DNA of 64,000 bases from Clonostachys chloroleuca (GCA_037952775.1 JBANAY010000003.1:4154001-4218000), one strand, 5' to 3'. Counted from the stretch's first letter, positions 24,267 to 35,322 are shown. The notes: a model not told the origin generated them from the sequence alone. Translations and numbers: made by a program.

Positions 24267-26621
24267 ATAGCTGCTGTAGTACCCTAAGCCCAGTAATAGT
24301 ATACTCCTGCTGCTAATAATAACCTACCTGCTCTAACTGTTAAGGATAATACTATAGATAAAGATAGTAATAATAGTAGTAAGGATAATAATAACTATAC
24401 TAAAGAAATCCAGCTCTTATAAGACTAAATTAACTAGCTTAATATATACCTTACGAATACTTATTAGGAATTAGCTAATACAATAGCCCTTATAGTACAG
24501 TAAGCTGTTATAAATACTAATATCTATATATAAGCTATAACTACTATTTAAGAAAGAGAGCCAGGATAACTGCTTAAGCTACTACTACCTAAGATATTTA
24601 ATAGAACCTAAGATAAACTCTAAGAATTTATAACTTAACTCTAAGTATATTTTAATTATTTTCTTATTATACTTAATACTAATAAAAGGAAGGTTATATA
24701 TACCTACTTATAACTTAAAGGAGTTATACTTAACTAGTTTAAATCTATTATAAGGGAATACTTTAGTAAACAGGGAAGCTAATAAACTATTAATATTATA
24801 ATAAGTTTTAATTACTTTATAGAAGTTTTTAAATAAACCTTTAGTATTTAAGATAAGAAGTATAAAGTAGAATATAAGATTAATATACTTACTTAGAAAG
24901 GATTATATTTAACCTTTAGTACTTACTATCTCTAACTACTAGCTAAGACTAGATAGGATAAGGAATATACTATATCTTACTATTTTAACTAACTTAAAAG
25001 AGAAGTTTAGGATAAACTCTATAAGGAAGACAGACTAGTAAGTATTTATAAGTATATAACTATAGCTATAAGAATTAATAACTAATAATACTAATAATAA
25101 ACTTATAAATAGTAAATAACCTATTTTACTAATACTGGGAAATTATAATAATAGTATACTATAGTCTCTGGGATATATATAGGATCTATAGAGCTAGGAG
25201 CTATAGAGAAATATAAATACTATAATTATAATAAGGTTAGATATATTTTACCTTAATATCTAGAACCTAAGAAGGATAAAAAGAAAGATTAGAAATCTGC
25301 TAAGAATAGTAAGAAGTAATTAAAAGTAATTAGGAAAACTAATACTAAAGTTTTAGGAATAATATATAAGATTAACTAGGAAGAAACCCCTATAACTATT
25401 ATAATTCCTAAGTATCCTCTAAGAGATATATCTATTTTCTAAGAAGTATTAGAACCTGAGGAATATATAAAACTCAGTATAACTAGGAAATAATAAGAAG
25501 AAATCTAATAGATCTTCTAAAAGCTTAAGGAAAAGTTTAAATAAGGAGAACTAGTCCTAGGGTTTAGACTATCTACTAAATATAAATATATATTCTACTA
25601 TACTAATAGAGTTATTCTATAAAACTCTACTAAGAAAGAATAATACTAGTAGATAAGGATAGAAATTAAAGCTGAATATAGTAAACTCTATATATATTAT
25701 TAAAAGAGAATATAGAAACAATATCCAGATATATTAGAAGAATTAGTTATTTTTAGAAATAATACTATTAGTAGTATATAGCTTGGTAATAGTATATATA
25801 AAATACTAATCTGTATAGAGATAATATAGATATATAACTACCCTCTGGAATTATAGATAACCTACTATAATAATTAATACTGAGTATATTAGATAGAGAA
25901 GGCTAAGAATAATTTCTTTCTATACCCTAATAGAAGAATACCTAATAAATATACTATAGAATAGATATAATAATTTATATACTAATAATAGGGTATAAAA
26001 TAATATACTATCTTTAAGGAAGACTTAGAAGAATACCCTGAAGAATATATCTATAAACTACTAGCAGAATTATATACTGAACTAAAGTATAAGGTTTATA
26101 AGAAGACTAAAATTAAATTATAGTATAAGAATAAGAACCTTAAAGATTAAGTAATAGCTAAATATAATAGTTAAATTAAATAATACTATAACTGGAAGTA
26201 TAGGAACTATTTAAAAGCTAAAACAATAGTACTAGAACTAGCTAAGTATAGTAATAATAATATAAACCCTGCTAAGATATACCTCTAATAGTATTAGCAG
26301 TAGGAAGAAGAAATAAGATAATACTATAAATAAGGTGTACTATCCCTAACAGATAGTAAAGAAAGTAGTAATATAGAGGAATAAGAAATTACCTCTACTA
26401 ATAAAAAGGAATAGGATAAAGCCTACTCTGATAATAGGATATCTATAATTATTAGTAAACTAAATAATTAGAAAAAGAAATATAAATAATTTATCCCTAG
26501 TTCTATAGATAAACTAAGAATCTTTATAGATATTCTAAAATAGATACCTAAGAATAAGGAAGAGTAAGAATAGCTCGAATAATAAATTAACTAGGTAAAA
26601 AATAATATAAACTATCTGTAA
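24267..26621 (+). pseudogene. RIP-decayed gag of Ty3-A
   Basis: It aligns codon by codon with the intact gag at 29249-31603. The start ATG has become ATA (24267-24269), the zinc-knuckle Cys codons are mostly Tyr, and Gln and Trp codons have become stops. The terminal TAA (26619-26621) and the slippery run AAAAAAT (26597-26603) are retained. It encodes no protein now. Confidence 0.9.
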
Positions 26622-26629
26622 TAGGGCTA

Positions 26630-28804
26630 TAGTATAGTAAAATAGTATTAAATCAGAAGACCCTAGGAGCTATAGAGGGAGGAAATTTAATTAATATTAT
26701 TATAGATATTAAGATTAAGAGATATTAGCTTATAATATAGATAGACTGTAGAGTATTATATAATTATATCTTACTAGTAGTAATTAACTAACTCTGCTTA
26801 CTATAGAGAATAAAGAAGAAGTCCTATAATATTATAACTCCGGATAGAATATTATTTAAGTATAATAATAGAATTATTAACTCTAAGACTAATTACCTTA
26901 TAACTAAAATCCAAGGGAAAAAATTTAATATTATATATAACTTAGTACTATTAAATTCCTATAATATTATATTAGGATTATTATAGCTATAAGATATAAA
27001 CCTACTAATAGACTGATTTACTAGCTATATAGAGTAGAGGGATACTCTTATAAACCTATATTAGAATTAATAGAAATTAAAATTTTATTAGATATTAGAA
27101 GAATATAATAATTCCTTAATAACTAAAAGTACTACTATAAAAAACTAAAATAATAACTTATAATAATAAGTAGATATAGTAGTTATAGCTTTAATAGTAC
27201 TATAACCTAATATACTAAAAAATCTATCCTGCTAAGAATTATAATAAATAAAATAAATCTTAGGCTAGATATAAAAATTAGAATAACCCCTAGAAATAGA
27301 TTTTATTAATTAGATATATATAATAAATTAATAAAAATATAACTATAATATTAAGTTTAATCTATAGTATAAATAAGTAAGAAAGGAATAACTATAAAAA
27401 GATAAAGAGAAATACCTTAAAAGAGGAAGATTAGATTATATCCCGAAGGAATACTGGAAATATAATAAGCTATTTAAGGAAACCCTAGAAACCGGGTTAT
27501 TATAATATAGCTAATAGGATTATAAAATCTCTATTATTAATAGAGAAGAACTAGCTTTCTATAAACTCTATAACCTTATAGAACCTTAGTTATAAATACT
27601 CTATAAATATATTAATAATATATTAGCGAAAGGCTATATATAGTTATTAACTTTATCTGCAGGATACCCTGTAATATTTATACCTAAGAAAAATAGTAAA
27701 CTCTATTTAGTTATTAACTATTACTAGCTAAATAAGATTATATATAAGGATAGAATACCCTTACTACTAATTATAGAACTCAGAGACCAGTTATAGAGTA
27801 AATAGTAGTTTACTATATTAGATCTGAAGGGAGCTTATAACTTAATATAAATAAAAGAAGGAGATAAATAGAAAATAGTATTTAGAATAAAGTTTAGCTT
27901 ATATAAGTATCTTATTATACCCTTCAGACTAATAAATATATCTATAATATTCTAATAAATAATTAATTAAGTACTCTAAGAGTATCTTAATATCTTTATA
28001 GTTATATATCTTAATAATATTTTAATATTCTTAAATAATCTGGATATATATAAGGAATATATATATAAGGTCCTGAAGAAACTAGAAGATATAAATCTCC
28101 TAGTAGAACCTGAGAAAAGTTAGTTTTATATTAAGGAAGTTAACTTCCTAGGATATACTATTCAATCTAATAAAATATAAATAGAAAAAAGTAAAATTAC
28201 TATAGTTTCTAAATAAGAGGAACTAATAAATATTAAAGAAGTATAAGCCTTCTTCGGATTTACTAATTACTATTAATAATTTATTAAAAACTATAGGAAG
28301 ATTACTATACCCCTATATAATCTAATAAAGAAAGAAAAAGAATTTTAATAGAACTTAAAATACTAGCAAGTATTTACTAATATTAAACTCTATATAACTA
28401 ATAAACCTATACTATAGATATTTAATCTGAATAAGGAAGTAGAACTTAAAACTAATACTTTAGACTTTATAATTAGTATATAAATTAGCTAAAAAGATAA
28501 TAAAGGAAGATTATACCCTATAGTATTCTACTCGAAGAAACTATATAGTATAGAACTTAATTACCCTATCTATAATAAGGAATTTATAGCTATTATATAT
28601 ATATTTAAAGAATTCGAATACTACTATCTAGGAATATAATATAAGGTTAAGGTATATACAGATTATAAAAATATTTAGTATTTTACTATAACTTAATAAC
28701 TTAATAGAAGATAAATATACTATACTGAATATTTATCTAAGTTTAACTATAAAATTATATATTAAAAGGGATTAGAAAACAGAAGAGCTAATACTTTTAG
28801 CTAG
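26630..28804 (+). pseudogene. RIP-decayed pol of Ty3-A, 5' part
   Basis: It is colinear with 31610 to about 33786 of the intact element: protease, RT (the YLDD region at about 28008-28019 reads Tyr-Leu-Asn-Asn) and RNase H. It stops at 28804, where Ty3-H inserted in the sequence GCTAG. It continues at 36273. From 27061 on it is nearly identical to window position 1 onward, the Ty3-A0 copy. Confidence 0.92.
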
Positions 28805-28880
28805 TGTTACGAACAACCCCTGCGTCACCCAACCGGACCACCCTTAGTCATCACGCGTGGTCACGTGCAGCCAAAACGAT

Positions 28881-28943
28881 ATGGTTGATATCCCACATAT
28901 CAACCATAACGCCAGTCGATCATCAACGATATGGACCATATCG
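28881..28943. promoter_or_regulatory. Paired palindromes in the U3
   Basis: ATGGTTGATAT (28881-28891) and ATATCAACCAT (28897-28907) are perfect 11-bp inverted arms with a 5-bp spacer. CGATATGG (28927-28934) and CCATATCG (28936-28943) are 8-bp arms with a 1-bp spacer. Such dyads suit a dimeric DNA-binding protein. The same sites recur in the 3' LTR. Function is inferred only. Confidence 0.5.
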
Positions 28944-28958
28944 TACATATCACCCTAG

Positions 28959-28966
28959 TATATATA
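28959..28966 (+). promoter_or_regulatory. TATA box of Ty3-H LTR
   Basis: TATATATA lies 37-44 bp upstream of the predicted transcript start at about 29003. The surrounding CCTAGTATATATA is conserved in every LTR copy of the family, including those with unrelated U3 sequence. Confidence 0.6.
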
Positions 28967-29184
28967 CACATTCATTTCACTAGATAGAACACTCTTTCAG
29001 ACAGTTATCAATAACATCGTCTACGCATCTATTGTTACTAGCTCCACAATACTCGCACATTGACAGTGACTAGCATTGCACAGCCTAAGACAACCTGATC
29101 GCGCCACTCAGAACAACGCTCTGATTGGTTTAACCCCGACCTACCCTAGACCCCCGTCCAGTGTAAGTCATCCAACCGTCACAC

Positions 29185-29194
29185 ATTGATAACT
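29185..29194 (+). promoter_or_regulatory. Self-complementary primer-binding site
   Basis: ATTGATAACT, starting two bases after the LTR end, is the exact reverse complement of AGTTATCAAT at 29003-29012 inside the LTR, near the expected 5' end of the RNA. No tRNA-like TGG start is present. This is the arrangement known from Tf1-type self-priming elements, where the 5' end of the mRNA folds back as primer. Confidence 0.65.
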
Positions 29195-29248
29195 CTTGTT
29201 CAGCCGATTACCTTGTCTCAATCGCTGTGCAATAACGAAGAAGACATC

Positions 29249-31603
29249 ATGGCCGCCGCAGTACCTCAAACTCAGCAACAGCATGCTCCTGCTGCCAACA
29301 ATAACCCACCTGCTCCAACCGTCGAGGATGACGCTATGGACGAGGACAGCGACGACAGCAGCGACGACGACAACCATGCTGAAGACATACAGCTCTTGCG
29401 AGATCAAGTTAACCAGCTCAACGCGCACCTTGCGGACACTCGCCAAGAGTTGGCCAACGCAACAGCCCTCATGGCGCAGCAAGCCGCCATGCACGCCAAC
29501 CTCCAGGCTCAAGCCGCAACCGCCGTTCAAGGAAGAGAGCCAGGACAACTGCTCAAGCCACCACCACCCGAGATGTTCGATGGAACACAAGACCAACTCC
29601 AAGGATTCGTGACTCAACTTCAAGTATACTTCAACTACTTTCCCGTTACCCTTGGAACAGACGAGAGAAAAGTTACGTACGCCCACTCACGACTCAAGGG
29701 AGGCGCACTTAACTGGTTTGAACCCGTCATGAGGGAATACCTCAGCGGACGAGGGAATCAACGAACCATCAACATCATGACAAGCTTCGATTACTTTGTG
29801 GAAGTTCTTCAGCAAACCTTCGGAATCCAGGACGAGAAGCGCAAGGCAGAACACGAAATCAACCTGCTCTCTCAGAAAGGATCATGCACAACCTTCAGCA
29901 CTAGGTACCTCCAGCTTTTGGCTAAAACTGGATGGGACGAAGGACAGGCCATGTCTCATTACTTCGACAGGCTAAAAGAAGAAGTGCAAAAAGAACTCTA
30001 CAAGGAAGATCGGCCAGCAAGCATTCACGAATACGTGACTATGGCCATAAGGATCGATGACCGGCAGTACCAGTGGCGAACTCGCAACAAAAAGACAAAC
30101 TACTTTGCCAACACTGGGAGACCACGACAACAACGCACCACAGCCTCTGGGACACACGCAGGACCCATGGAGCTAGGAGCTGTGGAGAAACGTAAATGCT
30201 ACAACTGCAACAAGGTTGGACACATTTCACCCCAATGTCCAGAACCTAAGAAAGACAAGAAGAAAGATTGGAAACCTGCCAAGGATGGCAAGAAGCAATT
30301 GGGAGCAATTGGGAAAACCGATACCAAAGTCTTGGGAATGATGCACAAAATCGACCGAGAAGAAACTCCTACGACTATTGTGATTCCTAAGTACCCTCTA
30401 AGAGACGCACCCATTTTTCAAGAAGTACTGGAACCTGAGGAACGCGCAAAACTCAGTGTGGCCAGGAAACGACAAGAAGAAATCCAACAGATCTTCCAAG
30501 AGCTTAAGAAAAAGCTTGAACGAGGGGAACCGGTCCTAGGATTTGGACCACCCACCAAATACGAATATATGTTTTGCTATGCCAACGGAGTCATTCCACG
30601 AAACTCCACTGAAAAAGAACAATACTGGCAGACAAGGATGGAAATCGAAGCCGAACACAACGAACTCCACGCATATCATCAAGAGAAGATGCGGGAACAA
30701 CATCCAGACGTATCAGAGGAACTGGTCATTTTTGGAAACAACACTATCAGTGCCATACGGCTCGGTAACGGCGCATATGAAATACCGACCTGCATGAAGA
30801 CAACATGGACGCACGACCACCCTCTGGAATCATGGATGACCTGCTACAATAATCAGTGCCGAGTACATTGGACAGAAAAGGCCAAAAACGATTTCTTTCC
30901 ATGCCCTAACGGAAGAATACCCGACAAATACACCGCAGAACAGACGCAACGATTCACGTACCGACGACAGGGTACAAAACAATATGCCATCTTTGAGGAA
31001 GACTTGGAAGAATACCCTGAAGAATGCACCTACGGCGAACTACCAGCAGAATTGTGTACTGAACCAAGGTGCAAGGTTCACAAAAAGGCCAAAATCGAAT
31101 TATGGCACAAGAACAAGGACCTCGAAGATCAAGCAACGGCTGAATGCAACAGTCGAATCGAACGATGCCGCAACTGGAAGTGCAGGAACCACCTGGAAGC
31201 CAAAACGATAGCGCTAGAACTGGCTAAGTACGGTGACGATGACACAACCCCTGCCAAGACACACCTCCAACAGCATCAGCAGTGGGAAGAAGAAATAAGA
31301 CAACGCCGCGAACAAGGCGCGCCATCCCCAACGGATAGCGAAGAAAGCAGCGACACGGAGGAACAGGAAATCACCTCCACCGACGAAAAAGAATGGGACA
31401 AAGCTCACTCTGACGATGGAATACCCACAATCATCAACGAACTAAATGATTGGAAGAGGAAATACAAACAATTTATCCCTGGCCACGCAGACGAGCCAAG
31501 AACCCTTGCGGATATCCTGAAATGGGTACCCAAGAACGAAGAAGAGCGAGAACAGCTCGAACAACGAGTCAACCAGGCAAAAAACGACACGAACCGTCTG
31601 TAA
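29249..31603 (+). CDS. gag: Gag polyprotein, 784 aa
   Basis: This is the structural protein of the retrotransposon particle. Start: the first ATG (29249) in a frame that is open from 29186 without an earlier ATG. Seen in order: an acidic low-complexity stretch (residues about 20-48); a coiled coil (about 48-90); a retrotransposon-Gag capsid-like domain (about 105-260, with Leu-Lys-Gly-Gly-Ala-Leu-Asn-Trp); a CCHC zinc knuckle C317-x2-C320-x4-H325-x4-C330 that binds RNA; then an unusually long 450-aa extension. The extension holds three C-x4-C-x2-H motifs at residues 532, 603 and 640, and a Glu-rich tail. The stop is TAA at 31601-31603, 16 nt after the slippery site. Gag of most Ty3 elements is much shorter, so the extension is notable. 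Confidence 0.93.
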   Translation: MAAAVPQTQQQHAPAANNNPPAPTVEDDAMDEDSDDSSDDDNHAEDIQLLRDQVNQLNAHLADTRQELANATALMAQQAAMHANLQAQAATAVQGREPGQLLKPPPPEMFDGTQDQLQGFVTQLQVYFNYFPVTLGTDERKVTYAHSRLKGGALNWFEPVMREYLSGRGNQRTINIMTSFDYFVEVLQQTFGIQDEKRKAEHEINLLSQKGSCTTFSTRYLQLLAKTGWDEGQAMSHYFDRLKEEVQKELYKEDRPASIHEYVTMAIRIDDRQYQWRTRNKKTNYFANTGRPRQQRTTASGTHAGPMELGAVEKRKCYNCNKVGHISPQCPEPKKDKKKDWKPAKDGKKQLGAIGKTDTKVLGMMHKIDREETPTTIVIPKYPLRDAPIFQEVLEPEERAKLSVARKRQEEIQQIFQELKKKLERGEPVLGFGPPTKYEYMFCYANGVIPRNSTEKEQYWQTRMEIEAEHNELHAYHQEKMREQHPDVSEELVIFGNNTISAIRLGNGAYEIPTCMKTTWTHDHPLESWMTCYNNQCRVHWTEKAKNDFFPCPNGRIPDKYTAEQTQRFTYRRQGTKQYAIFEEDLEEYPEECTYGELPAELCTEPRCKVHKKAKIELWHKNKDLEDQATAECNSRIERCRNWKCRNHLEAKTIALELAKYGDDDTTPAKTHLQQHQQWEEEIRQRREQGAPSPTDSEESSDTEEQEITSTDEKEWDKAHSDDGIPTIINELNDWKRKYKQFIPGHADEPRTLADILKWVPKNEEEREQLEQRVNQAKNDTNRL

Positions 31604-31614
31604 CGGGGCTACAG
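31579..31614 (+). promoter_or_regulatory. Minus-1 frameshift site, A-AAA-AAC plus downstream fold
   Basis: AAAAAAC (31579-31585) is in the correct phase with gag (GCA AAA AAC), a canonical X-XXY-YYZ heptamer. Slipping one base back joins gag to the pol frame, which is minus 1 relative to gag. Eight bases downstream, CCGT (31594-31597) can pair with ACGG (31603-31606) and the loop CTGTA (31598-31602) with TACAG (31610-31614), a possible small pseudoknot. The zero-length first loop makes the knot doubtful; the heptamer itself is strong. Confidence 0.7.
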
Positions 31615-34600
31615 CGCGGTAAAATGATATTGAATCAGAAGACCCTAGGAGCTATAGAGGGAGGAAATTCAATCAATATCGTCACAGACATTGAGATCGA
31701 GGGACACCAGCTCACAGCATGGATAGACTGTGGAGCATCATGCAATTATATCTCACCAGCGGTGATTAACCGACTCCGCTTACCATGGAGGACAAAGAAG
31801 AAGTCCTATGATATTATAACTCCGGATGGAACGTCATTTGAGTACAACAACGGAATCATCGACTCTGAGACCGATCACCTCATAACCGAAATCCAAGGGA
31901 AAAAATTCGACGTCACATACGACTTAGTACCATTAAATTCCTATGACGTTATATTAGGATTACCATGGCTACGAGATGCGAACCCACTGATAGACTGGTT
32001 CACCGGCCGCATAGAGTGGAGGGACACTCTTACGAACCTATATCAGGATCAACGGAAATCGAAATTTCGTCAGACGTTAGAAGGACACGACGATTCCTCA
32101 ACGACTGAAAGCACCACTATAAAAAACCAAAACAACGACTCGCAACAACAAGTGGATGCAGTGGTTACAGCCTTGACGGCACCACAACCTGGTACACCAA
32201 AAAATCTATCCCGCCAAGAATTACGACGAACAAAACGAATCTTGGGCCAGATACAAAAATTAGAACGACCCCCAGAAATAGATTTCATCGATTGGACACG
32301 CATGACGAATCAACAAAAACACGACTACGACGTCAAGTTCAATCTATGGCACAAGCAAGCAAGAAAAGAACAACTACAAAAAGATGAAGAGGAACGCCTC
32401 AAAAGGGGAAGACTGGATCACATCCCGAAGGAATACCGGAAATACGACAAGCTATTTAAGGAAACCCTAGAAACCGGATTACCACAGCACAGCCAATGGG
32501 ATCACGAAATCTCCATCATCGACGGAGGAGAACCAGCCTTCCACAAACTCTACAACCTCACGGAACCTCAGTTGCAAACGCTCCGCGAATACATTGACGA
32601 TATGTTAGCAAAAGGCTACATACGGTTGTCAACTTCATCCGCAGGATATCCTGTGATGTTTGTACCAAAAAAGAATGGTAAACTCCGTTTAGTTGTCGAC
32701 TATCGCCAGCTAAATAAGATCACGCGCAAAGACAGGACACCCTTACCGCTGATTACAGAACTCAGAGACCGGTTACAGGGCAAACAGTGGTTCACCGCAC
32801 TAGATCTGAAGGGAGCTTACAACTTGATACGAATAAAAGAAGGAGACGAATGGAAAACGGCATTTAGAACGAAGTTTGGCTTATACGAGTACCTTGTTAT
32901 GCCCTTCGGACTAACAAATGCACCTGCAACATTCCAACGAATGATCAATCAAGTACTCCGGGAGTATCTTGACATCTTCGTGGTTGTATATCTCGACGAC
33001 ATTTTAATATTCTCAGACGACCTAGATACACACAAGGAACATGTGCACAAGGTCCTGAAGAAACTAGAAGATGCAAATCTCCTAGTAGAACCTGAAAAAA
33101 GTCAGTTTCATGTTAAGGAAGTCAACTTCTTAGGACACACCATTCGACCCAACGAAATACGAATGGAAAAAAGTAAAATCGCCGCAGTTTCCGAATGGGA
33201 GGAACCAACAAACGTCAAAGAAGTACAAGCCTTCCTCGGATTTGCCAATTACTACCGACGATTTATCAAAGACTACGGAAAGATCGCCGCGCCACTGCAC
33301 GATCTAACGAAGAAAGAAAAAGAATTTCGATGGAATTCAAAACATCAAGACGCATTCGACGACATCAAGAATTGTATAACCCATGAACCTGTACTACGGA
33401 TGTTCGACCCAAACAAAGAAGTAGAACTCGAAACCGACGCTTCAGATTTTGCGATCGGCGCACAAGTCAGCCAAAGGGACGACGAAGGGAGACTACACCC
33501 TGTAGCGTTCTACTCGAAGAAACTACACGGTGCAGAACTCAACTACCCCATCTATGACAAGGAATTTATGGCTATCATGCGCGCATTCGAAGAATTCGAA
33601 CACTACTGCCTGGGAACACAACATAAGGTTAAGGTATACACGGACCATAAGAATATTCAGTATTTCGCCACAACTCAACAACTCAATGGACGACAAATAC
33701 GCTACGCTGAATACTTATCCAAGTTCGACTACGAAATCATACATCGAAAAGGATCGGAAAACGGACGAGCCGATGCTCTCAGCCGGAAACCCGAGTATGA
33801 ACAAATAATCCCGAAAACCAACGGACAACTGTTCTCGACAAACGACAAAGGACATTTAGTACAACAAACTTTAGGCGCCATGCTAAAAGAAACAGCACAC
33901 GCTAAAATACAGATGGAAGCCATGCCAGACATGAAAACACTGCAGCAAGACGCAAGAATGGCACTCATCAAAGAAATTCACGAGCACCCGCTCTCAGGAC
34001 ATCAAGGAGTCAAGAAAACATTCGACAGGATAAGACAACATCATGATTACCCTGGTCTACGAAAGGACGTACAAACTGTGGTTTCAGAATGTGACACTTG
34101 CGCACGAATTAAATCCGCAAGACACAAACCATACGGAGAACTTAAACCAGTCTCAGTACCAAAACGACCATGGCAATCAATATCCTTCGACCATATTGTC
34201 AAGCTACCATTATCAACAGAACCTATGACAGGAGTACAATACGACAGTATCTTAGTCGTTATCGACAGACTCACGAAGTATGGACATTTCATTCCATACA
34301 AAGAAGCAAGTTCCGCAGAAGATCTTGCATATCAATTCCTACGACATGTGGTTAGTCACCACGGATTACCTGAAGAAATAATCTCAGACAGAGGAACGAC
34401 TTTTGCCTCTAAATTTTGGCAATCCCTTATGGCACAAATGGGTACCAAGCATAAGCTTTCGACAGCTTACCACCCCCAGAGCAATGGACAAACGGAACGT
34501 TTGAACCAAACATTGGAACAATACTTACGAGCATACGTCAATTATGAACAAGACAATTGGGTACAACTGTTGCCTACGGCTCAGATCGCGTACAACAGTT

Positions 34601-35322
34601 CAGTACAAGAATCTACTCAGCTTACGCCTATGTATGCAAACTACGGTTATGAACCGGAATTCCAGAACCGACAAACGCTCGATGGACCAGATGCACCCGC
34701 CGCCATACTCACAAAAGAAACATTACACTCGTTACACGCAGAAATGAAAACAGAATTGGAGTTCATCCAAGAAAGAATGAAAAAATACTACGATAAAACA
34801 AGATTGAAGGGACCAATCTTGAAGGAGGGAGACAAAGTCTACCTACTCCGCAAAAACATCACGACAACACGACCAAGTGATAAATTGGACTACAAAAAAC
34901 TTGGACCATTCAAAATCAAGGACAAAAAATCAGACACCAACTACGAACTATCACTACCGGATACAATGCACATCCACCCAGTTTTTCATATCTCATTACT
35001 CGAAAAAGCACCAGAAAACGCTCCAGATCAAGACCATCCCATTGAGGTCTATGAAGAAGAATACGAGCCAGAAAAAATACTAAAGAAAGAAGTCAGAAAT
35101 GGACAAACATTTTACTTCATCAAATGGAAGGGGTATACCGACAATGACAATACCTGGGAACCTGCTAGGCACCTGAAGAACTGCCAGAAGCTTGTCCGAC
35201 AGTATCACCAGGCCCAGAAACGCCCATCCCAACAAACCAAGAAGGGGAAAGCTCCACGCCCTCTTGAAGAAACACCGGATCAATCTCGATCTCCGAGAAA
35301 ACGGGCTCGGAAGAAGGAGTAA
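31585..35322 (+). CDS. pol: Pol polyprotein: protease, RT, RNase H, integrase, chromodomain
   Basis: Pol is reached by the minus-1 shift; it could otherwise start at ATG 31624, used here as residue 1 (1232 aa). Protease: Asp35-Cys-Gly-Ala, with Cys in place of the common Ser/Thr. RT: about 340-520, with catalytic Tyr-Leu-Asp-Asp at 456-459 (32989-33000). RNase H: from about 600, with Asp605 in Thr-Asp-Ala-Ser. Integrase: zinc-binding His/Cys from His786 to C823-x2-C826; catalytic Asp856, Asp922 and Glu958 with the canonical 35-residue D-E spacing. Chromodomain: about 1143-1195 (Trp-Lys-Gly-Tyr and Thr-Trp-Glu-Pro), which steers integration to modified histones in chromoviruses. All catalytic residues are present. 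The last 158 bp overlap the antisense gene tail to tail. Confidence 0.96.
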   Translation, partial: RHEPSVTGLQRGKMILNQKTLGAIEGGNSINIVTDIEIEGHQLTAWIDCGASCNYISPAVINRLRLPWRTKKKSYDIITPDGTSFEYNNGIIDSETDHLITEIQGKKFDVTYDLVPLNSYDVILGLPWLRDANPLIDWFTGRIEWRDTLTNLYQDQRKSKFRQTLEGHDDSSTTESTTIKNQNNDSQQQVDAVVTALTAPQPGTPKNLSRQELRRTKRILGQIQKLERPPEIDFIDWTRMTNQQKHDYDVKFNLWHKQARKEQLQKDEEERLKRGRLDHIPKEYRKYDKLFKETLETGLPQHSQWDHEISIIDGGEPAFHKLYNLTEPQLQTLREYIDDMLAKGYIRLSTSSAGYPVMFVPKKNGKLRLVVDYRQLNKITRKDRTPLPLITELRDRLQGKQWFTALDLKGAYNLIRIKEGDEWKTAFRTKFGLYEYLVMPFGLTNAPATFQRMINQVLREYLDIFVVVYLDDILIFSDDLDTHKEHVHKVLKKLEDANLLVEPEKSQFHVKEVNFLGHTIRPNEIRMEKSKIAAVSEWEEPTNVKEVQAFLGFANYYRRFIKDYGKIAAPLHDLTKKEKEFRWNSKHQDAFDDIKNCITHEPVLRMFDPNKEVELETDASDFAIGAQVSQRDDEGRLHPVAFYSKKLHGAELNYPIYDKEFMAIMRAFEEFEHYCLGTQHKVKVYTDHKNIQYFATTQQLNGRQIRYAEYLSKFDYEIIHRKGSENGRADALSRKPEYEQIIPKTNGQLFSTNDKGHLVQQTLGAMLKETAHAKIQMEAMPDMKTLQQDARMALIKEIHEHPLSGHQGVKKTFDRIRQHHDYPGLRKDVQTVVSECDTCARIKSARHKPYGELKPVSVPKRPWQSISFDHIVKLPLSTEPMTGVQYDSILVVIDRLTKYGHFIPYKEASSAEDLAYQFLRHVVSHHGLPEEIISDRGTTFASKFWQSLMAQMGTKHKLSTAYHPQSNGQTERLNQTLEQYLRAYVNYEQDNWVQLLPTAQIAYNSSVQESTQLTPMYANYGYEPEFQNRQTLDGPDAPAAILTKETLHSLHAEMKTELEFIQERMKKYYDKTRLKGPILKEGDKVYLLRKNITTTRPSDKLDYKKLGPFKIKDKKSDTNYELSLPDTMHIHPVFHISLLEKAPENAPDQDHPIEVYEEEYEPEKILKKEVRNGQTFYFIKWKGYTDNDNTWEPARHLKNCQKLVRQYHQAQKRPSQQTKKGKAPRPLEETPDQSRSPRKRARKKE

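Larger units (their letters stand above)
28805..29183 (+). repeat. 5' LTR of Ty3-H
   Basis: The 379-bp LTR runs from TGTTACGAAC to CCGTCACA. U3 carries two palindromes (28881-28907 and 28927-28943) and a TATA box (28959-28966). The proposed transcript start lies near 29003, and U5 ends at 29183. It is identical by eye to 35889-36267. Confidence 0.96.

Noticed and set aside
29168..29686. 172-aa minus-strand open frame opposite gag
   Set aside because: It is a mirror of a strongly coding gag segment, starts inside the LTR/gag border and has no motif. It is not preserved as a frame in the decayed copies.
29972..31590. Several 60-77 aa minus-strand frames across gag
   Set aside because: They are shadows of gag with no conserved features, unlike the antisense gene beyond pol.
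32070..34301. Short frames in other phases across pol
   Set aside because: Alternative-frame shadows of a well-supported polyprotein.
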